DNA of 64,000 nucleotides, taken from NCBI GenBank assembly GCA_012839865.1, contig DUMO01000019.1, positions 1 through 64,000 of the forward strand, written 5' to 3'. The notes below the pieces were generated by a model. The model was not told the origin of the DNA and searched no databases. It worked only from the letters and a program-made list of their open reading frames with translations. Below, piece by piece: positions 9,362 through 18,721 of this stretch. Positions within the stretch are counted from its first letter, which is position 1. Each line of letters opens with the position of its first letter. The translations under genes were made by a program, and so were the position numbers. Source of the stretch: Clostridiaceae bacterium (GTDB lineage: Bacteria > Bacillota > Clostridia > CAYPLH01 > DUMO01).

Positions 9362-9556
9362 ATGGCTGATAAAACATTGGTATGCAAAGATTGCCAGACA
9401 GAGTTCATTTTCACAGAAGGTGAACAAGCTTTTTACAAGGAAAAGGGATTCGAGAACGAACCGCAAAGATGTCCTGAGTGCAGAAAAGCCAGGAAACAGC
9501 AGAGAAGATCCTTTGATAGAGGCAATAGAGGTTTTTCCGGCGGAAACAAGTGGTAA
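9362..9556 (+). CDS. Zinc-ribbon protein, 64 aa
   Basis: A small soluble protein with two CxxC pairs: CKDC near residue 8 and CPEC near residue 37. The linker EFIFTEGEQAFYKEKGF is typical of the widespread probable zinc-binding domain family (zf-trcl type). The C-terminus is basic and Arg/Gly-rich (RRSFDRGNRGFSGGNKW), resembling RNA-binding tails. AAGGAGG upstream of the ATG is strong. The molecular role of the family is not established; nucleic acid binding is inferred from the tail and the zinc knuckle. Confidence 0.85.
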   Translation: MADKTLVCKDCQTEFIFTEGEQAFYKEKGFENEPQRCPECRKARKQQRRSFDRGNRGFSGGNKW

Positions 9557-9710
9557 ACCTTTAAATAGTTCGTTTTGCACGCCAGTATCAGGCGGTATAT
9601 GACATACCGGTGAAAACATAGACCTATCGTTAAGAATCGGCTTTATTGGCTGATATTAAGTTGTAGTAAATTTGGCGTTGTAAACAAACAGATGGCAAAA
9701 AAAAGAAAAG

Positions 9711-9737
9711 GGAGAGCATTTGGCTCTCCTTTTTTTA
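9711..9737 (+). terminator. Rho-independent terminator
   Basis: GGAGAGC (9711-9717) and GCTCTCC (9723-9729) form the stem and TTTTTTT follows. An A-run before the stem allows bidirectional use, serving the zinc-ribbon gene and the convergent LemA-like gene. Confidence 0.88.
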
Positions 9738-9768
9738 TCAAATCTGTACTTTTGCCATACCTGGGATT

Positions 9769-10248
9769 CTACTTAAACATTGATGCCACAATACTCAGGG
9801 GAAATGTGCTTATAGCTTTGTTATAAGCGTTTGCAACCCTGCTGTATTGATTTCGTGAAGTTGCTATTTTTTTCTCCAACATTTTTATTTTAGTCATTAT
9901 TTCCTTATACTGCTTGTCGTTGGTTAAGCTGGCGCAATTTTCTGCTTGTTGGAAAAATTTTTCGAGACAGTAGCCCAGTATCTCTTCATTATGTTTCTTT
10001 TGCATCAAATTGCTTGATTGAAGTATCGTATTACGAGTTTGAATGGTCACATCCACTATATCCAGTTCCTCGGAGTATTCTTCAACCAAATCAATCAGAT
10101 CGTCAACATAATCACGTCTTTCTTTCAGCAACGAGTTCAAGGTATTGCATGCTTCTATTTTTTTGTTCTCCAACCAAACTATGAATATTTTTGATACAAC
10201 CAGCATAACTATGATAACAATAGCACTGCTCAAAAAAAACCAAATCAT
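9769..10248 (-). CDS. Diverged LemA-like membrane protein
   Basis: A protein of about 159 aa with one N-terminal membrane helix (FFLSSAIVIIVMLVVSKIFIVWL) followed by a long helical region. The C-terminal block (SRNQYSRVANAYNKAISTFPLSIVASMF) matches the LemA signature of YN...R..YN..I..FP....A..F. The canonical LemA is at 25909-26472, so this is a distant second copy without a TPM partner. The frame is open to a GTG at 10260, but GAGGT lies about 12 nt before the ATG at 10248 and too close to the GTGs, so the start is uncertain within 12 bp. Family function is unresolved. Confidence 0.7.
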   Translation of the reverse strand: MIWFFLSSAIVIIVMLVVSKIFIVWLENKKIEACNTLNSLLKERRDYVDDLIDLVEEYSEELDIVDVTIQTRNTILQSSNLMQKKHNEEILGYCLEKFFQQAENCASLTNDKQYKEIMTKIKMLEKKIATSRNQYSRVANAYNKAISTFPLSIVASMFK

Positions 10249-10401
10249 ACTAAACACCACACCTCGTTTTCTTTCACCATCACTCTCCAGCCCTTTTGTC
10301 CAGAATCCAATTGAAAATATTTCCTATATTCTTATTATACATGTGCTTTAAGTTGAAGTAAACCATGTCTATCAATTATGTTATCTATAAATTAACCAAT
10401 G

Positions 10402-10606
10402 GTTGCTGTTCAGACGCTATTTAGCCCGGAGGGCAAGCAAAAAGCGGCAGCATTTTTTGCCTTCAGTGAGTCGCCGGTTTTCTAAAAATAAGAGCCTTGT
10501 TCTTAGAAAACCTCGGGGGCATCGAGCCCCATTTGCTTTTGGCTGGATTTGCTTCGCAAATAGCCCTGTTCTGCATACATTTCATTCAAGATGTCTGAAC
10601 AGTAAC
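10402..10606 (-). repeat. TIR element, copy B (best-preserved copy)
   Basis: A 205-bp element bounded by GTTGCTGTTCAGA (10402-10414) and TCTGAACAGTAAC (10594-10606), which are inverted repeats with one mismatch. It is the inverse of copy A, sharing AATGAAATGTATGCAGAACA, the TATTTGCGAAGCAAATCCAG hairpin, the GAACAAGGCTC stem and the AAAATGCTGC block. No obvious target-site duplication is visible. It lies downstream of dctM. Confidence 0.85.
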
Positions 10607-10673
10607 AACGAATAAACATTCCAATACTTGAAAAGTGCTGATAAAAAAACTGTTCGTTTAAAAAGCCATATAA

Positions 10674-10708
10674 AAAGCCCGGAGGTTGTCAAACTCTCCG
10701 GAGCTTTT
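10674..10708 (-). terminator. Terminator of the TRAP operon
   Basis: On the minus strand AAAAGCTCCGGAG pairs with CCTCCGGGCTTTTT across a short loop, ending in a T-rich tract. It lies about 25 bp after the dctM stop codon. Confidence 0.82.
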
Positions 10709-10731
10709 GGCCGGACTTACCTTTAAGAGAT

Positions 10732-12048
10732 CTACATCAACAAATCCGGTAAAAACAAAACCAACTGAGGGAATAGAATCAACACGATAATACATGCAAT
10801 CAACGCCGCCACAAAAGGCCATACTCCTTTGAATATTTTTTCAAGGGGCACATCGGGCACAACACCCTTTATAACAAACACATTCATGCCAACTGGCGGG
10901 GTAATAACTCCCAGGGCGACCACCAATACAATTACAACTCCAAACCAAATTGGATTATATCCAAGTACATTAACCGCCACCGGATAAAATATAGGTATGG
11001 TAAGAAGAATCAATGCCAAAGCATCTATAATACATCCCAGCAGGGCATAAATCATAAGAATTATCATCAAAACCATTACCGGTGGCAAATTCAATCCGGA
11101 AGCCCAGGTTGCCATGGCGGCCGGAAGACGGCTTACTGCAATAAAACGTCCGAATATCATGGCCCCTGCCACCATCAGCATTATCATTGCAGTTGTCCGG
11201 GTGGTTTCCATGAGGGATTTCTTAAATCCCTCCCATGACAGTCGCCTGCGGATCAAAGTAATGACAAATATGCTGACTGCACCAACCGCTCCTGCTTCAG
11301 TCGGCGTAAACCATCCTGCAAACAATCCTCCAAGGGAAATGCAAAAAGTCAGAATTACCTCCAAAAGCCCGCCCCTTAATGCATCAATTCTTTCCTTCCA
11401 TCCCGACTTTGCTCCGGCGGGACCAAATTCAGGGTTTCTTCTTACAATAATATAAATTGTCAGCATATAAAAAAGCATCAGAAGAATACCCGGTATGATG
11501 CCTGAAAAAAACAGTTTGCCCACTGATTGCTCTGTTGCAATTCCATAAACAATAAATATTACACTTGGCGGAATCAAAACCCCTAAAGCTCCGCCAGCTG
11601 CTACACTTGCAGTGGAAAGGGAATCATTATATCCGTATTTTCTCATTTCGGGAAGGGCTATTGCCCCTATTGTAGCCGCCGTAGCGGTATTTGAACCGCA
11701 AATTGCCCCAAAAAGCGCACATGCAGCCTGTGTAGCTATTGCCAGGCCTCCGCGCTTATGGCCCACCATTTTATAAGCAAACTGGTAAAGGCTTGTTCCC
11801 ACTCCTGAGTAGTAAGCAATGTAACCCATCCAGATAAACATGGGTATTACACTCAAAGAATATGACGAGAAAGTGGAGAAAAGCTCCGATGAAGCCATGC
11901 TAAGGGCTGCTGAAGGAGTCCGGATCATGCTGAAGCCTATTATGCCCACCAACATCATTGCAAAAGATATAGGTACTCTTAATGCTATAAGCAGCAGTAA
12001 AAGAACAACTCCGGCCAAACCAATCAATTCAACGCTCAACAGCAACAA
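10732..12048 (-). CDS. dctM: TRAP transporter large permease (DctM)
   Basis: A 438-aa, roughly 12-helix subunit of a tripartite ATP-independent periplasmic-type importer, which uses an ion gradient to take up organic acids or related anions. Family hallmarks are ALRVPISFAMMLVGIIG, the CGSNTATAATIGAIALPEMRKYGY stretch, ASVAAGGALGVLIPPSVIFIVYG and the late VVIVLVVALGVITPPVGMNVFVIKG. It overlaps the end of dctQ by 20 nt, and a terminator follows. Substrate cannot be read from the sequence. Confidence 0.95.
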   Translation of the reverse strand: MLLLSVELIGLAGVVLLLLLIALRVPISFAMMLVGIIGFSMIRTPSAALSMASSELFSTFSSYSLSVIPMFIWMGYIAYYSGVGTSLYQFAYKMVGHKRGGLAIATQAACALFGAICGSNTATAATIGAIALPEMRKYGYNDSLSTASVAAGGALGVLIPPSVIFIVYGIATEQSVGKLFFSGIIPGILLMLFYMLTIYIIVRRNPEFGPAGAKSGWKERIDALRGGLLEVILTFCISLGGLFAGWFTPTEAGAVGAVSIFVITLIRRRLSWEGFKKSLMETTRTTAMIMLMVAGAMIFGRFIAVSRLPAAMATWASGLNLPPVMVLMIILMIYALLGCIIDALALILLTIPIFYPVAVNVLGYNPIWFGVVIVLVVALGVITPPVGMNVFVIKGVVPDVPLEKIFKGVWPFVAALIACIIVLILFPQLVLFLPDLLM

Positions 12049-12523
12049 CCTCCTTGATTGTTCTTACTGCCTTGACCAGTATTGTACAATCCAGTATCAT
12101 AAAACTTATTGCAGATAAAAACACGAAGTAGAATAAAGGTGTCTGGGATGTCGGTGAGACTTCGCCGCTTCTTGCCAGGGATGCAGCATAGGAAAAAAGC
12201 CCCCATGCCGACATGCCAATCAATACTGTCATAATGCTGTTGCTTACCGCATCAACTACATTTTGTGTCCACTTTGAAAACCTTTTGATAATAATATCTA
12301 TGGCAATATGACCATTCTGTATGGCACACCAGGCCAAACCGAAACTTACTATAATCGCGGTCAAAAAACCTGCATATTCATATGTCCCAAGTATGGGATT
12401 CTTGAAAACAGCTCTCATGATTACATTGAGTACAACCAGAAAAGCAACCGCAACAATACCTAAACCTGCTAATGCATCCAAGGTTTTTGAAGCTTTATTT
12501 ATAACAGACTCGAATTTTCTCAT
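12029..12523 (-). CDS. dctQ: TRAP transporter small permease (DctQ)
   Basis: A 164-aa subunit with four membrane helices, including VAFLVVLNVIMRAVFKNPILGTYEYAGF and the typical GLAWCAIQNGHIAIDIIIKRF motif. It forms the transport complex with DctM and overlaps its gene. Length and arrangement are normal for the family. Confidence 0.92.
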   Translation of the reverse strand: MRKFESVINKASKTLDALAGLGIVAVAFLVVLNVIMRAVFKNPILGTYEYAGFLTAIIVSFGLAWCAIQNGHIAIDIIIKRFSKWTQNVVDAVSNSIMTVLIGMSAWGLFSYAASLARSGEVSPTSQTPLFYFVFLSAISFMILDCTILVKAVRTIKEVVAVER

Positions 12524-12612
12524 TATTGCTTACACCCTTTCATAAAAGTCATTTTTCCAAAATCCGCCTGAATCCTGCCATCCCTGCTCTGCATGGCACG
12601 GAACCAGGATAA

Positions 12613-13662
12613 TCAATAAAGTTTGTTATATTTTTCAGCAAGTGCCTTGACTTTCTCAATAACCGATTCATCTTTGATTTTCTTGCTGAAATCATTGTGA
12701 ATGGACTCAAGGGCTTTTATCCACCTGTCTGTCTCCTCTTTTGCAAGTTCAATTATTTTCAAACCCTGCTCATCAACAGCCCATTTCAAAGCCTCTTCGT
12801 TTTGTTTATCCCAAAGTCCGATTCCGACTTCTTCATGAACTTTTTCATTAACTTCAAGTATTGCCTTCTGAATATCCTCGGGCAGCGAATTCCATTTATC
12901 CTTGTTCATTGTTATAAAAAACAGTGTATTGTAAAGGAAAGGTGTTTTTGTAAGGTATTTTGTAACCTCGGCATGTCTCCAGCCCTTCAAAACTTCCACC
13001 GGAGACAGATTTCCCTTAACTATTCCCTTCGACAGGGCCTCATATGCTTCCGACTGGGCCATTGCTACAGGAATACCGCCTAAAAGCTCAACAGTCTGTG
13101 CACTTATCCCTGTTGCCCGGATTTCCATGTCCTTTATATCTTCCAGTTTTTCTACGGGTGCTTTTGTAAACAAATCCCCCGGGCCTGTTGCAATTACCAT
13201 CATAAGTACTGTGTCCTGGACCTCTTTCGGGTTGATTTCCTTGATTCCTTCCCACGCAACTTTGCTGGCTGCTTTTGAATTCTTGTATATTATTCCCGGC
13301 AGTTCAAATGCTTCCAAAACCTGAAACCGTCCCCTTGTATATGAAAAACACGACAGACCTATATCGGCAACACCGTCTACAACATTTTTATAGATGTCTG
13401 CCGCCTTTCCAAGCTGCTCATCAGAATAGCTTGTAATTACTACTCTGCCATTGGTGGCTTTTTTTATTTCTTCAATCCATGTTTGTACAAGCTCTTTTTC
13501 AATGGGATGAGTGCTTGGGAAAAAATGAGCCAGGCTCAATTCAATTTTGGACCCGTCTCCATTTTGGGAATTGGGACTGCATGAAACCATTGCTGCCATA
13601 AAAGCAAAAATCAACAACAGAGCCGCCGCTTTTTTCAAACGGCATAAGAATACCACCTTCAT
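12613..13662 (-). CDS. dctP: TRAP transporter substrate-binding lipoprotein (DctP)
   Basis: A 349-aa extracytoplasmic receptor. The lipoprotein signal ends AAMVSC; then come the DctP features LSLAHFFPSTHPIEKE, GVADIGLSCFSYTRGRF and DMEIRATGISAQTVELLGG with the conserved Arg that binds carboxylates. The ATG at 13662 follows AAAGGAG by 8 nt; the longer frame would start inside that ribosome site. It is the first gene of dctPQM. The binding Arg suggests an organic acid; the exact ligand is unknown. Confidence 0.93.
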   Translation of the reverse strand: MKVVFLCRLKKAAALLLIFAFMAAMVSCSPNSQNGDGSKIELSLAHFFPSTHPIEKELVQTWIEEIKKATNGRVVITSYSDEQLGKAADIYKNVVDGVADIGLSCFSYTRGRFQVLEAFELPGIIYKNSKAASKVAWEGIKEINPKEVQDTVLMMVIATGPGDLFTKAPVEKLEDIKDMEIRATGISAQTVELLGGIPVAMAQSEAYEALSKGIVKGNLSPVEVLKGWRHAEVTKYLTKTPFLYNTLFFITMNKDKWNSLPEDIQKAILEVNEKVHEEVGIGLWDKQNEEALKWAVDEQGLKIIELAKEETDRWIKALESIHNDFSKKIKDESVIEKVKALAEKYNKLY

Positions 13663-14097
13663 AAAAAAAACTCCTTTCAATTTTGAAAATTGCGTAGAAG
13701 TTCAGACCCGGACAGATATGTTGTTGAAAAGAATTTTTTGAAATTTACCTGCCGTTCTGCCATCCTACAAAATACATTTTTTATCAACCATTCTACTTTC
13801 AGGGTATTAAGAACCCTGAGCTACAGTTAAAATTATTATAACCGCACCCTTTGACAATGTCAATAGATACATGTATATTTTAAAATATTTGTAATATTCA
13901 GACACATAATTGTATAAACAGCCGGCTCTATTGCAGCGGAATTATTTTAACGCAATCTGAATGAAATGTATGCAGAACAGGGCTATTTGCGAAACAAATC
14001 CAGCCAAAGGCGAGCGGGGCTCGATGCGCCCGAGCTTTTCTAAGAACAAGGCTCGTATTTTGAAAAAACCGGTGGTTCTCCTTATGAAAAAGAAAGT
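13663..14097. other. Intergenic between dctP and sbcC
   Basis: Holds the presumed dctP promoter region, a small inverted repeat TCAGGGT/ACCCTGA around 13799-13820 and, toward sbcC, TIR element copy C. No gene is supported. Confidence 0.5.
13954..14080 (+). repeat. TIR element, 3'-truncated copy C
   Basis: Begins AATCTGAATGAAATGTATGC, continues through the GGCTATTTGCGAAACAAATC hairpin, the GAGCTTTTCTAAGAACAAGG stem and AAAACCGGTGG, then diverges. The distal third and its terminus are missing. The orientation matches copy A. It lies 18 bp downstream of the sbcC stop. Confidence 0.78.
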
Positions 14098-17000
14098 CTA
14101 AAAAACTGTCGTTCCGCTTCCTTTATCTTTTGAAAGTTGTATGACATTCTCCGTCATTGAATCAAAGGAATCATCATGGCTTATAACAAATAATTGGTCA
14201 AAGTTGCCTGTGATTTTGGGAATAACATTGGCAAGGTTGCTTCTTCTTTCCCTGTCCAGATTGGTGGTAGGCTCGTCAAAAAAGCCAATTCCTGCTTTGG
14301 AGAGCTGCTTTAGGAAACTGAGTCTCATGGCAAGGGCGGCTGTCATCTGCTCCCCTCCCGACAACTGCCTGAAGCAGCGTTCACGCTCACGACCATCAAA
14401 GTTGTCTATAAGCGTAATCTCATAGTCCTCCTTCCAGTCAAGGAGTGCATTGTCATTAGAGATTTCATGGTAAATCCGGTTTGCCTCAGTGGCAAGGTAA
14501 CTGCGATAAACTTCGGAAACCCTTTCTCCCGCCCTGTTAAGAATGCTGCGTATAAAAGCCAACAGCTCATTTACCTGTGAAAGTCTGGCAACCTGTTCTT
14601 CAAGCTTCTCAATCTCCTTTTTTGTCTTTTCCATTTCAGCGAGCTTGCTTTCAACCTCTGAAAGGTCCTTTAACCTTTCCTCAAGCTTGTTCTGAATGGA
14701 AGTAACCTGCTCATTCAGGCTGTCAAACATTTTTTCAGCTTCTGCAAGCTTTTCCTGCGAAAAATCCTTTGAGACCTCCTTTAGCCTTCCAACAAGCCCG
14801 GTGCGGTCTTCCAGGGTCCGGGCTATTGCTTTTTGCACCGATTCCAGCTCGAGTTTGATTTTTTCTGTTTTCCGGGCTTCTGAGAAATGCTGCATATATG
14901 TATCGTACATTGGCTGATTTTTCTGCATGACATCCCTTTCATGGGAAATTTTTTCGTCAAGGTCTGCAAAAGTTTCAAGTCCTTGTTCAAGTTTCACCTT
15001 TTCACCATCAAGTTTTCGAAGCAGGGCTGCCATTTGGTCAACATTGGTTCTGCGCTCCTCCGTTTTTTTCCTTCTTTCCTCAAGCTCCCTTATATTCCTT
15101 GACGTGCTGCTGACGGATTCTTCCGCCTTTGCAAAGTCCCCGCTTCTTTTTGACTTTTCTTTTGAAACAAGGGAAGAGATATGCCGATAAGCATTTTTAC
15201 ATTCCTCAATCGTATTTCCAAGCCTGTACAATACATTTGAAAAATCAGCCACCATATTCTTAAACGAAGATATGTCAATAACTTCGCTGTTTAAAAACTG
15301 TGTTTTAAAGTTTTGCCAGCAATCTGAAACGCTTCTTTTTGCATCCTCAAGTTTTTCAAAAATACTGTCTCCCTGATCATCTTTTCTTTCCAAAAACTCT
15401 TTTGCCTCGTTCAGCAAATCATATATTGCATTGCAAGCTTCATGCACCATATTTTCATTAAAATCCTGTTTTATCATCTTCCTGTAGGATGATGCATAGC
15501 CTGAATATTTGCTTTTTTCCGCAAGGGTACCCTCCAGAATGCTCTTTGCACCCTGCAATTCACCCAGCCTGTTTCTCAGAATTTCACCCTGGGATATCAA
15601 ACCAGCTGTCTCATTCAGCCTGGCAGTATATTCCTCCATCAGGTCCTGTCTTTTTTTAATCTCTGAGGAAAAGAATTTGTTCAGGTCCCCATCGCCGCCT
15701 ATATTCCTGCAAGGCGCATCCAGAAATGGGCATTTGCCGCTGGAGGTCTTCATTTGATTACTTTTCAGAACTTCAATTTCACTTTCTACAGCTGCTATCT
15801 TTTTAACTATTATATCTCTTTCATTTTCCAGCCATCTTATCTTTTCCGCTTTTTCAGTTAATTCCTTTTCCTGCGACAGTTTCTCCCTTATTTCACTCTC
15901 TCTTTCCATAAGTTCATTCCATCGCGAAATCAGGGATTCACACCTGGCATTGGCAAGCTCAAACTTCTTTTTCATGCCATCGAGTTTGTCAATAAGGGAG
16001 TCAATACCGTGGACCTTGCTCTCCAGGACTTTAACCTGTTCAAACCGCATCCTGCAACTTTCAGCCACAGACAACTGGTCTCTCAAAATTTCCGAGTACT
16101 CGTCTGTTTTCTTTGAAATATAATCAATTTCAGCATCGATATTTTCCTTTTCACTTTTTAATTTGACAGAAATCTCACTTATTTTTTGCTTTGTTTCAGT
16201 CAGGGCTTTATTCAGTTTGTCCCTTTCCTCCCGCTGTTTTTCAAGAAGGTTTAAGGCTTCCTTGGCTTTATTGTATGCAGCATAGCCCGGTTCTGTTTTA
16301 CTTAACAGCTCCCTTGATTTTTCCGCACTGACGAGGCTTTCCGTGAGCTTTTCCTCATTGCTCCTGTAATTGCTGATTGTTATTTCCCTGATACGAATTT
16401 CATTTTCCAGCTTTTGAATTTCATTTGACAGGTTGCGAAGCTTTTCCCTCTCTTTTCTCCTTGCTTCCCTTAATGCCTTTTTCGCTTCAAGCTCCCTTGA
16501 AAGTGATTCTATTAACGGTTTGATCTCTTCTCTTTTCTCCAGAATGGCATCATATTCGGATATGCTGCCCAAAAGTCTTGCAATATCCACCCTGGCTTCC
16601 TGTATTTTATCTCCTATATATCTCACAGTGCCTTTAGTTTTATTGAAAGCCTCCCTGTATGCCTCAACTTTGAGCATTTTGTTGAACTTGTCCCGCCTTA
16701 CCGAAGCTGTTTCGAGAAAAGGAGCAGTAAATACACCCTGCCCAACACCGATAACGTCTTCGAAAATTTCAGAAATACTCTGTTCTCTTTCTATACCTGT
16801 TACTTCCTTCAGCCAGGGTACAATATCAGCTGCCGTGTGTAGATCCAGTTCCGCGTCCGATTCAACATCAAATACTACCCAGGAATTTACATTGCCGCAT
16901 TTGCGCACCACCCTGTAATGACGGTCGTCATTTGCTTCAAACTCGACGGTAATGGTTCCGGTGCCGCTTCCGTGCCTTATAAACTCCTTAATATAACCAG

Positions 17001-17154
17001 GCTTGCTGTCGAAAAGGGCATAACCGATACTTTCAATGATGGTTGTCTTTCCCGCCCCGTTTGGTCCCGATATGAGATTTACGCCTTCATTGAAGTAAAT
17101 TGTCTCATCATCATAGCTTTTAATATTCTGAAGCCGGATACTTTTAATTTTCAT
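14098..17154 (-). CDS. sbcC: SbcC/Rad50-type ATPase subunit of the SbcCD nuclease
   Basis: A protein of about 1018 aa with SMC/Rad50 architecture: N-terminal Walker A GPNGAGKTTIIE, two long coiled-coil arms, a central cysteine pair KCPFLDAPC (near residue 475) at the hook position, and C-terminal signature QLSGGEQM with Walker B GIGFFDEPTTNLD. With SbcD it opens hairpin and blocked DNA ends during repair. The hook is CX6C rather than classical CXXC. The start at 17154 is chosen because AAGGAAGG lies 8 nt upstream; it overlaps sbcD by 11 nt, and an ATG at 17160 is the alternative. Confidence 0.93.
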   Translation of the reverse strand: MKIKSIRLQNIKSYDDETIYFNEGVNLISGPNGAGKTTIIESIGYALFDSKPGYIKEFIRHGSGTGTITVEFEANDDRHYRVVRKCGNVNSWVVFDVESDAELDLHTAADIVPWLKEVTGIEREQSISEIFEDVIGVGQGVFTAPFLETASVRRDKFNKMLKVEAYREAFNKTKGTVRYIGDKIQEARVDIARLLGSISEYDAILEKREEIKPLIESLSRELEAKKALREARRKEREKLRNLSNEIQKLENEIRIREITISNYRSNEEKLTESLVSAEKSRELLSKTEPGYAAYNKAKEALNLLEKQREERDKLNKALTETKQKISEISVKLKSEKENIDAEIDYISKKTDEYSEILRDQLSVAESCRMRFEQVKVLESKVHGIDSLIDKLDGMKKKFELANARCESLISRWNELMERESEIREKLSQEKELTEKAEKIRWLENERDIIVKKIAAVESEIEVLKSNQMKTSSGKCPFLDAPCRNIGGDGDLNKFFSSEIKKRQDLMEEYTARLNETAGLISQGEILRNRLGELQGAKSILEGTLAEKSKYSGYASSYRKMIKQDFNENMVHEACNAIYDLLNEAKEFLERKDDQGDSIFEKLEDAKRSVSDCWQNFKTQFLNSEVIDISSFKNMVADFSNVLYRLGNTIEECKNAYRHISSLVSKEKSKRSGDFAKAEESVSSTSRNIRELEERRKKTEERRTNVDQMAALLRKLDGEKVKLEQGLETFADLDEKISHERDVMQKNQPMYDTYMQHFSEARKTEKIKLELESVQKAIARTLEDRTGLVGRLKEVSKDFSQEKLAEAEKMFDSLNEQVTSIQNKLEERLKDLSEVESKLAEMEKTKKEIEKLEEQVARLSQVNELLAFIRSILNRAGERVSEVYRSYLATEANRIYHEISNDNALLDWKEDYEITLIDNFDGRERERCFRQLSGGEQMTAALAMRLSFLKQLSKAGIGFFDEPTTNLDRERRSNLANVIPKITGNFDQLFVISHDDSFDSMTENVIQLSKDKGSGTTVF

Positions 17155-18430
17155 TGCCATCACCTTCCTTTGCAGCAGCTGCTTCGTAAAACAGAGGCTT
17201 GTCAATCATCTTCTCAATCTCATAGGCAATATCAATTTCATTCATGCCTGTAAGAGACCAGTTTTTAATATCCAATATCAGTCTTGCCAATTCGTCTTTC
17301 ATGTCTCCAAGCTCCGGCTTGTATTCTGCAATCATTTGTGCAATAACGTTTTTTTCAACCGACTCCCTGTCAAAAGCCGGCATGCTGCCGGAGTCTTTCA
17401 CCTGGGCGAGGTTTGTATTGTTCAGGACCTCCACCGTCAGACAATTGTATAATGATTTGACATTTTCAGCGATGCTGCCTGTATCAATGGCAAAAGAATT
17501 GAAGGGCACGTTCCCGCAAAGGTTAATCTGGACCATCGGTCGGTCAAAGGAATCCATTCCGGCACTGTCAATCTCATGCAGAACCCTTTTTATGGCCTCC
17601 TCAGGCAAGTGGATCCCAGTTAAATTGATGTTGAAATAAAAAACTTTTCTGTGTATGGATGGGACAAACTCTACCTGTTTTTTCCCGTCCTCCACAGTAA
17701 CATGGTAAAAACCTTTTTCCTGGTCTTTTCTGACTTCATCAATATGCACACATTCAGGAGCTCCGGGATTAAATATGAAATCCTCCAGTTCCTGCCTTGT
17801 GTGAATGTGTCCCAGGGCTATATAATCCACCTTGCCACGGAAGGCTTCCAGGGAACCTTTCCTGATTCCGGCCAAGTCCATTCCAAGAAGCTTGTCCACT
17901 GCTGCATGAAGAATAAGTATGCGAAACTCATCGTCATTAAAGGCAAATTGAGGTGCCAGCTCTTCAAGCCGCTGCCAGGTAGTTGCTCCAAGGTAGCCGA
18001 AACCCGCAATCATCAAACCATCGTATTTTATATAGTTTCCCTTTTCACCGTCGTAAGGAATGAGTTTCAACCTGCCTTCTTCATAATATGGCCTTAACAA
18101 CTTTATATAACCCTGACTGTTCAAAAAATCCATCCATGATTCTTCATCAACATAAAATGCCTTGTCATGGTTTCCCTCAATAGCTATCACTTCAATTCCG
18201 GCATTTTTCAACTTCTTCAGAAGGTCCATGGCTATTTTCAGGGTGGCGGCATTTATGTTTCTTAAGTGAAAGAGGTCTCCTGCTATAATGAAGAAATCAA
18301 CTTTCCTGTCAATTGCATAGTTTATAATATAATCAGAGGAATCCACAAAGTCGTAAAACCTTTGTTGTTCATTAAACTGCCGGCATCCTAAGTGCAGGTC
18401 GCTGCAGTGTATGAAGCTTATTTTTTTCAT
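17144..18430 (-). CDS. sbcD: SbcD/Mre11-type nuclease subunit
   Basis: A 428-aa calcineurin-like phosphoesterase. Metal-binding motifs in order: CSDLHLG (D and H), FIIAGDLFH (GD), IEGNHDK (GNHD), ILHAAVD and IALGHIHTRQ (GHIH). These coordinate two Mn ions for exo- and endonuclease activity with SbcC. The C-terminal part is the capping region. The ATG at 18430 has AAAGG 9 nt upstream; the longer frame begins at a TTG. It is translationally coupled to sbcC. Confidence 0.93.
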   Translation of the reverse strand: MKKISFIHCSDLHLGCRQFNEQQRFYDFVDSSDYIINYAIDRKVDFFIIAGDLFHLRNINAATLKIAMDLLKKLKNAGIEVIAIEGNHDKAFYVDEESWMDFLNSQGYIKLLRPYYEEGRLKLIPYDGEKGNYIKYDGLMIAGFGYLGATTWQRLEELAPQFAFNDDEFRILILHAAVDKLLGMDLAGIRKGSLEAFRGKVDYIALGHIHTRQELEDFIFNPGAPECVHIDEVRKDQEKGFYHVTVEDGKKQVEFVPSIHRKVFYFNINLTGIHLPEEAIKRVLHEIDSAGMDSFDRPMVQINLCGNVPFNSFAIDTGSIAENVKSLYNCLTVEVLNNTNLAQVKDSGSMPAFDRESVEKNVIAQMIAEYKPELGDMKDELARLILDIKNWSLTGMNEIDIAYEIEKMIDKPLFYEAAAAKEGDGNEN

Positions 18431-18641
18431 TGGCAACTACCTTTCTATAAAATCATGGCTGGTATCTAATTTATCCCAATCGTGAAAAAGCTTTCCTTCC
18501 ATTCTTCAAGTCATTGTCAATTCCAGATTTTTATAATATTATTAATCAGCTTTCCTCATTAATTTTATCATTTGAATTGCTTGAGCGTAAAGCCTCATAA
18601 GTGAAACGTTTTTTGCCATTTGAGATGTGACCCGGAGAATG

Positions 18642-18711
18642 ACCGGTGGTGGCTGCAGAGGCGTTTTTTGGTCCCGGCAGTAACCTCACCGGTCGTCCCA
18701 GCCACACCGGT
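18642..18711. repeat. 70-bp GC-rich imperfect inverted repeat
   Basis: ACCGGTGGTGGCTG (18642-18655) and CAGCCACACCGGT (18699-18711) are complementary apart from one bulged base. The interior also has CCTCACCGGTCG. It could fold as a long hairpin upstream of the marR promoter; its role is unknown. Confidence 0.55.
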
Positions 18712-18721
18712 ATCAAAGCCC

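Noticed and set aside
10403-10615. 70-codon open frame on the plus strand
   Set aside because: It coincides with TIR element copy B; the reading frame is not kept in the other copies.
16433-16918. 161-codon plus-strand open frame inside sbcC
   Set aside because: Ser/Leu-rich antisense shadow of coiled-coil codons.
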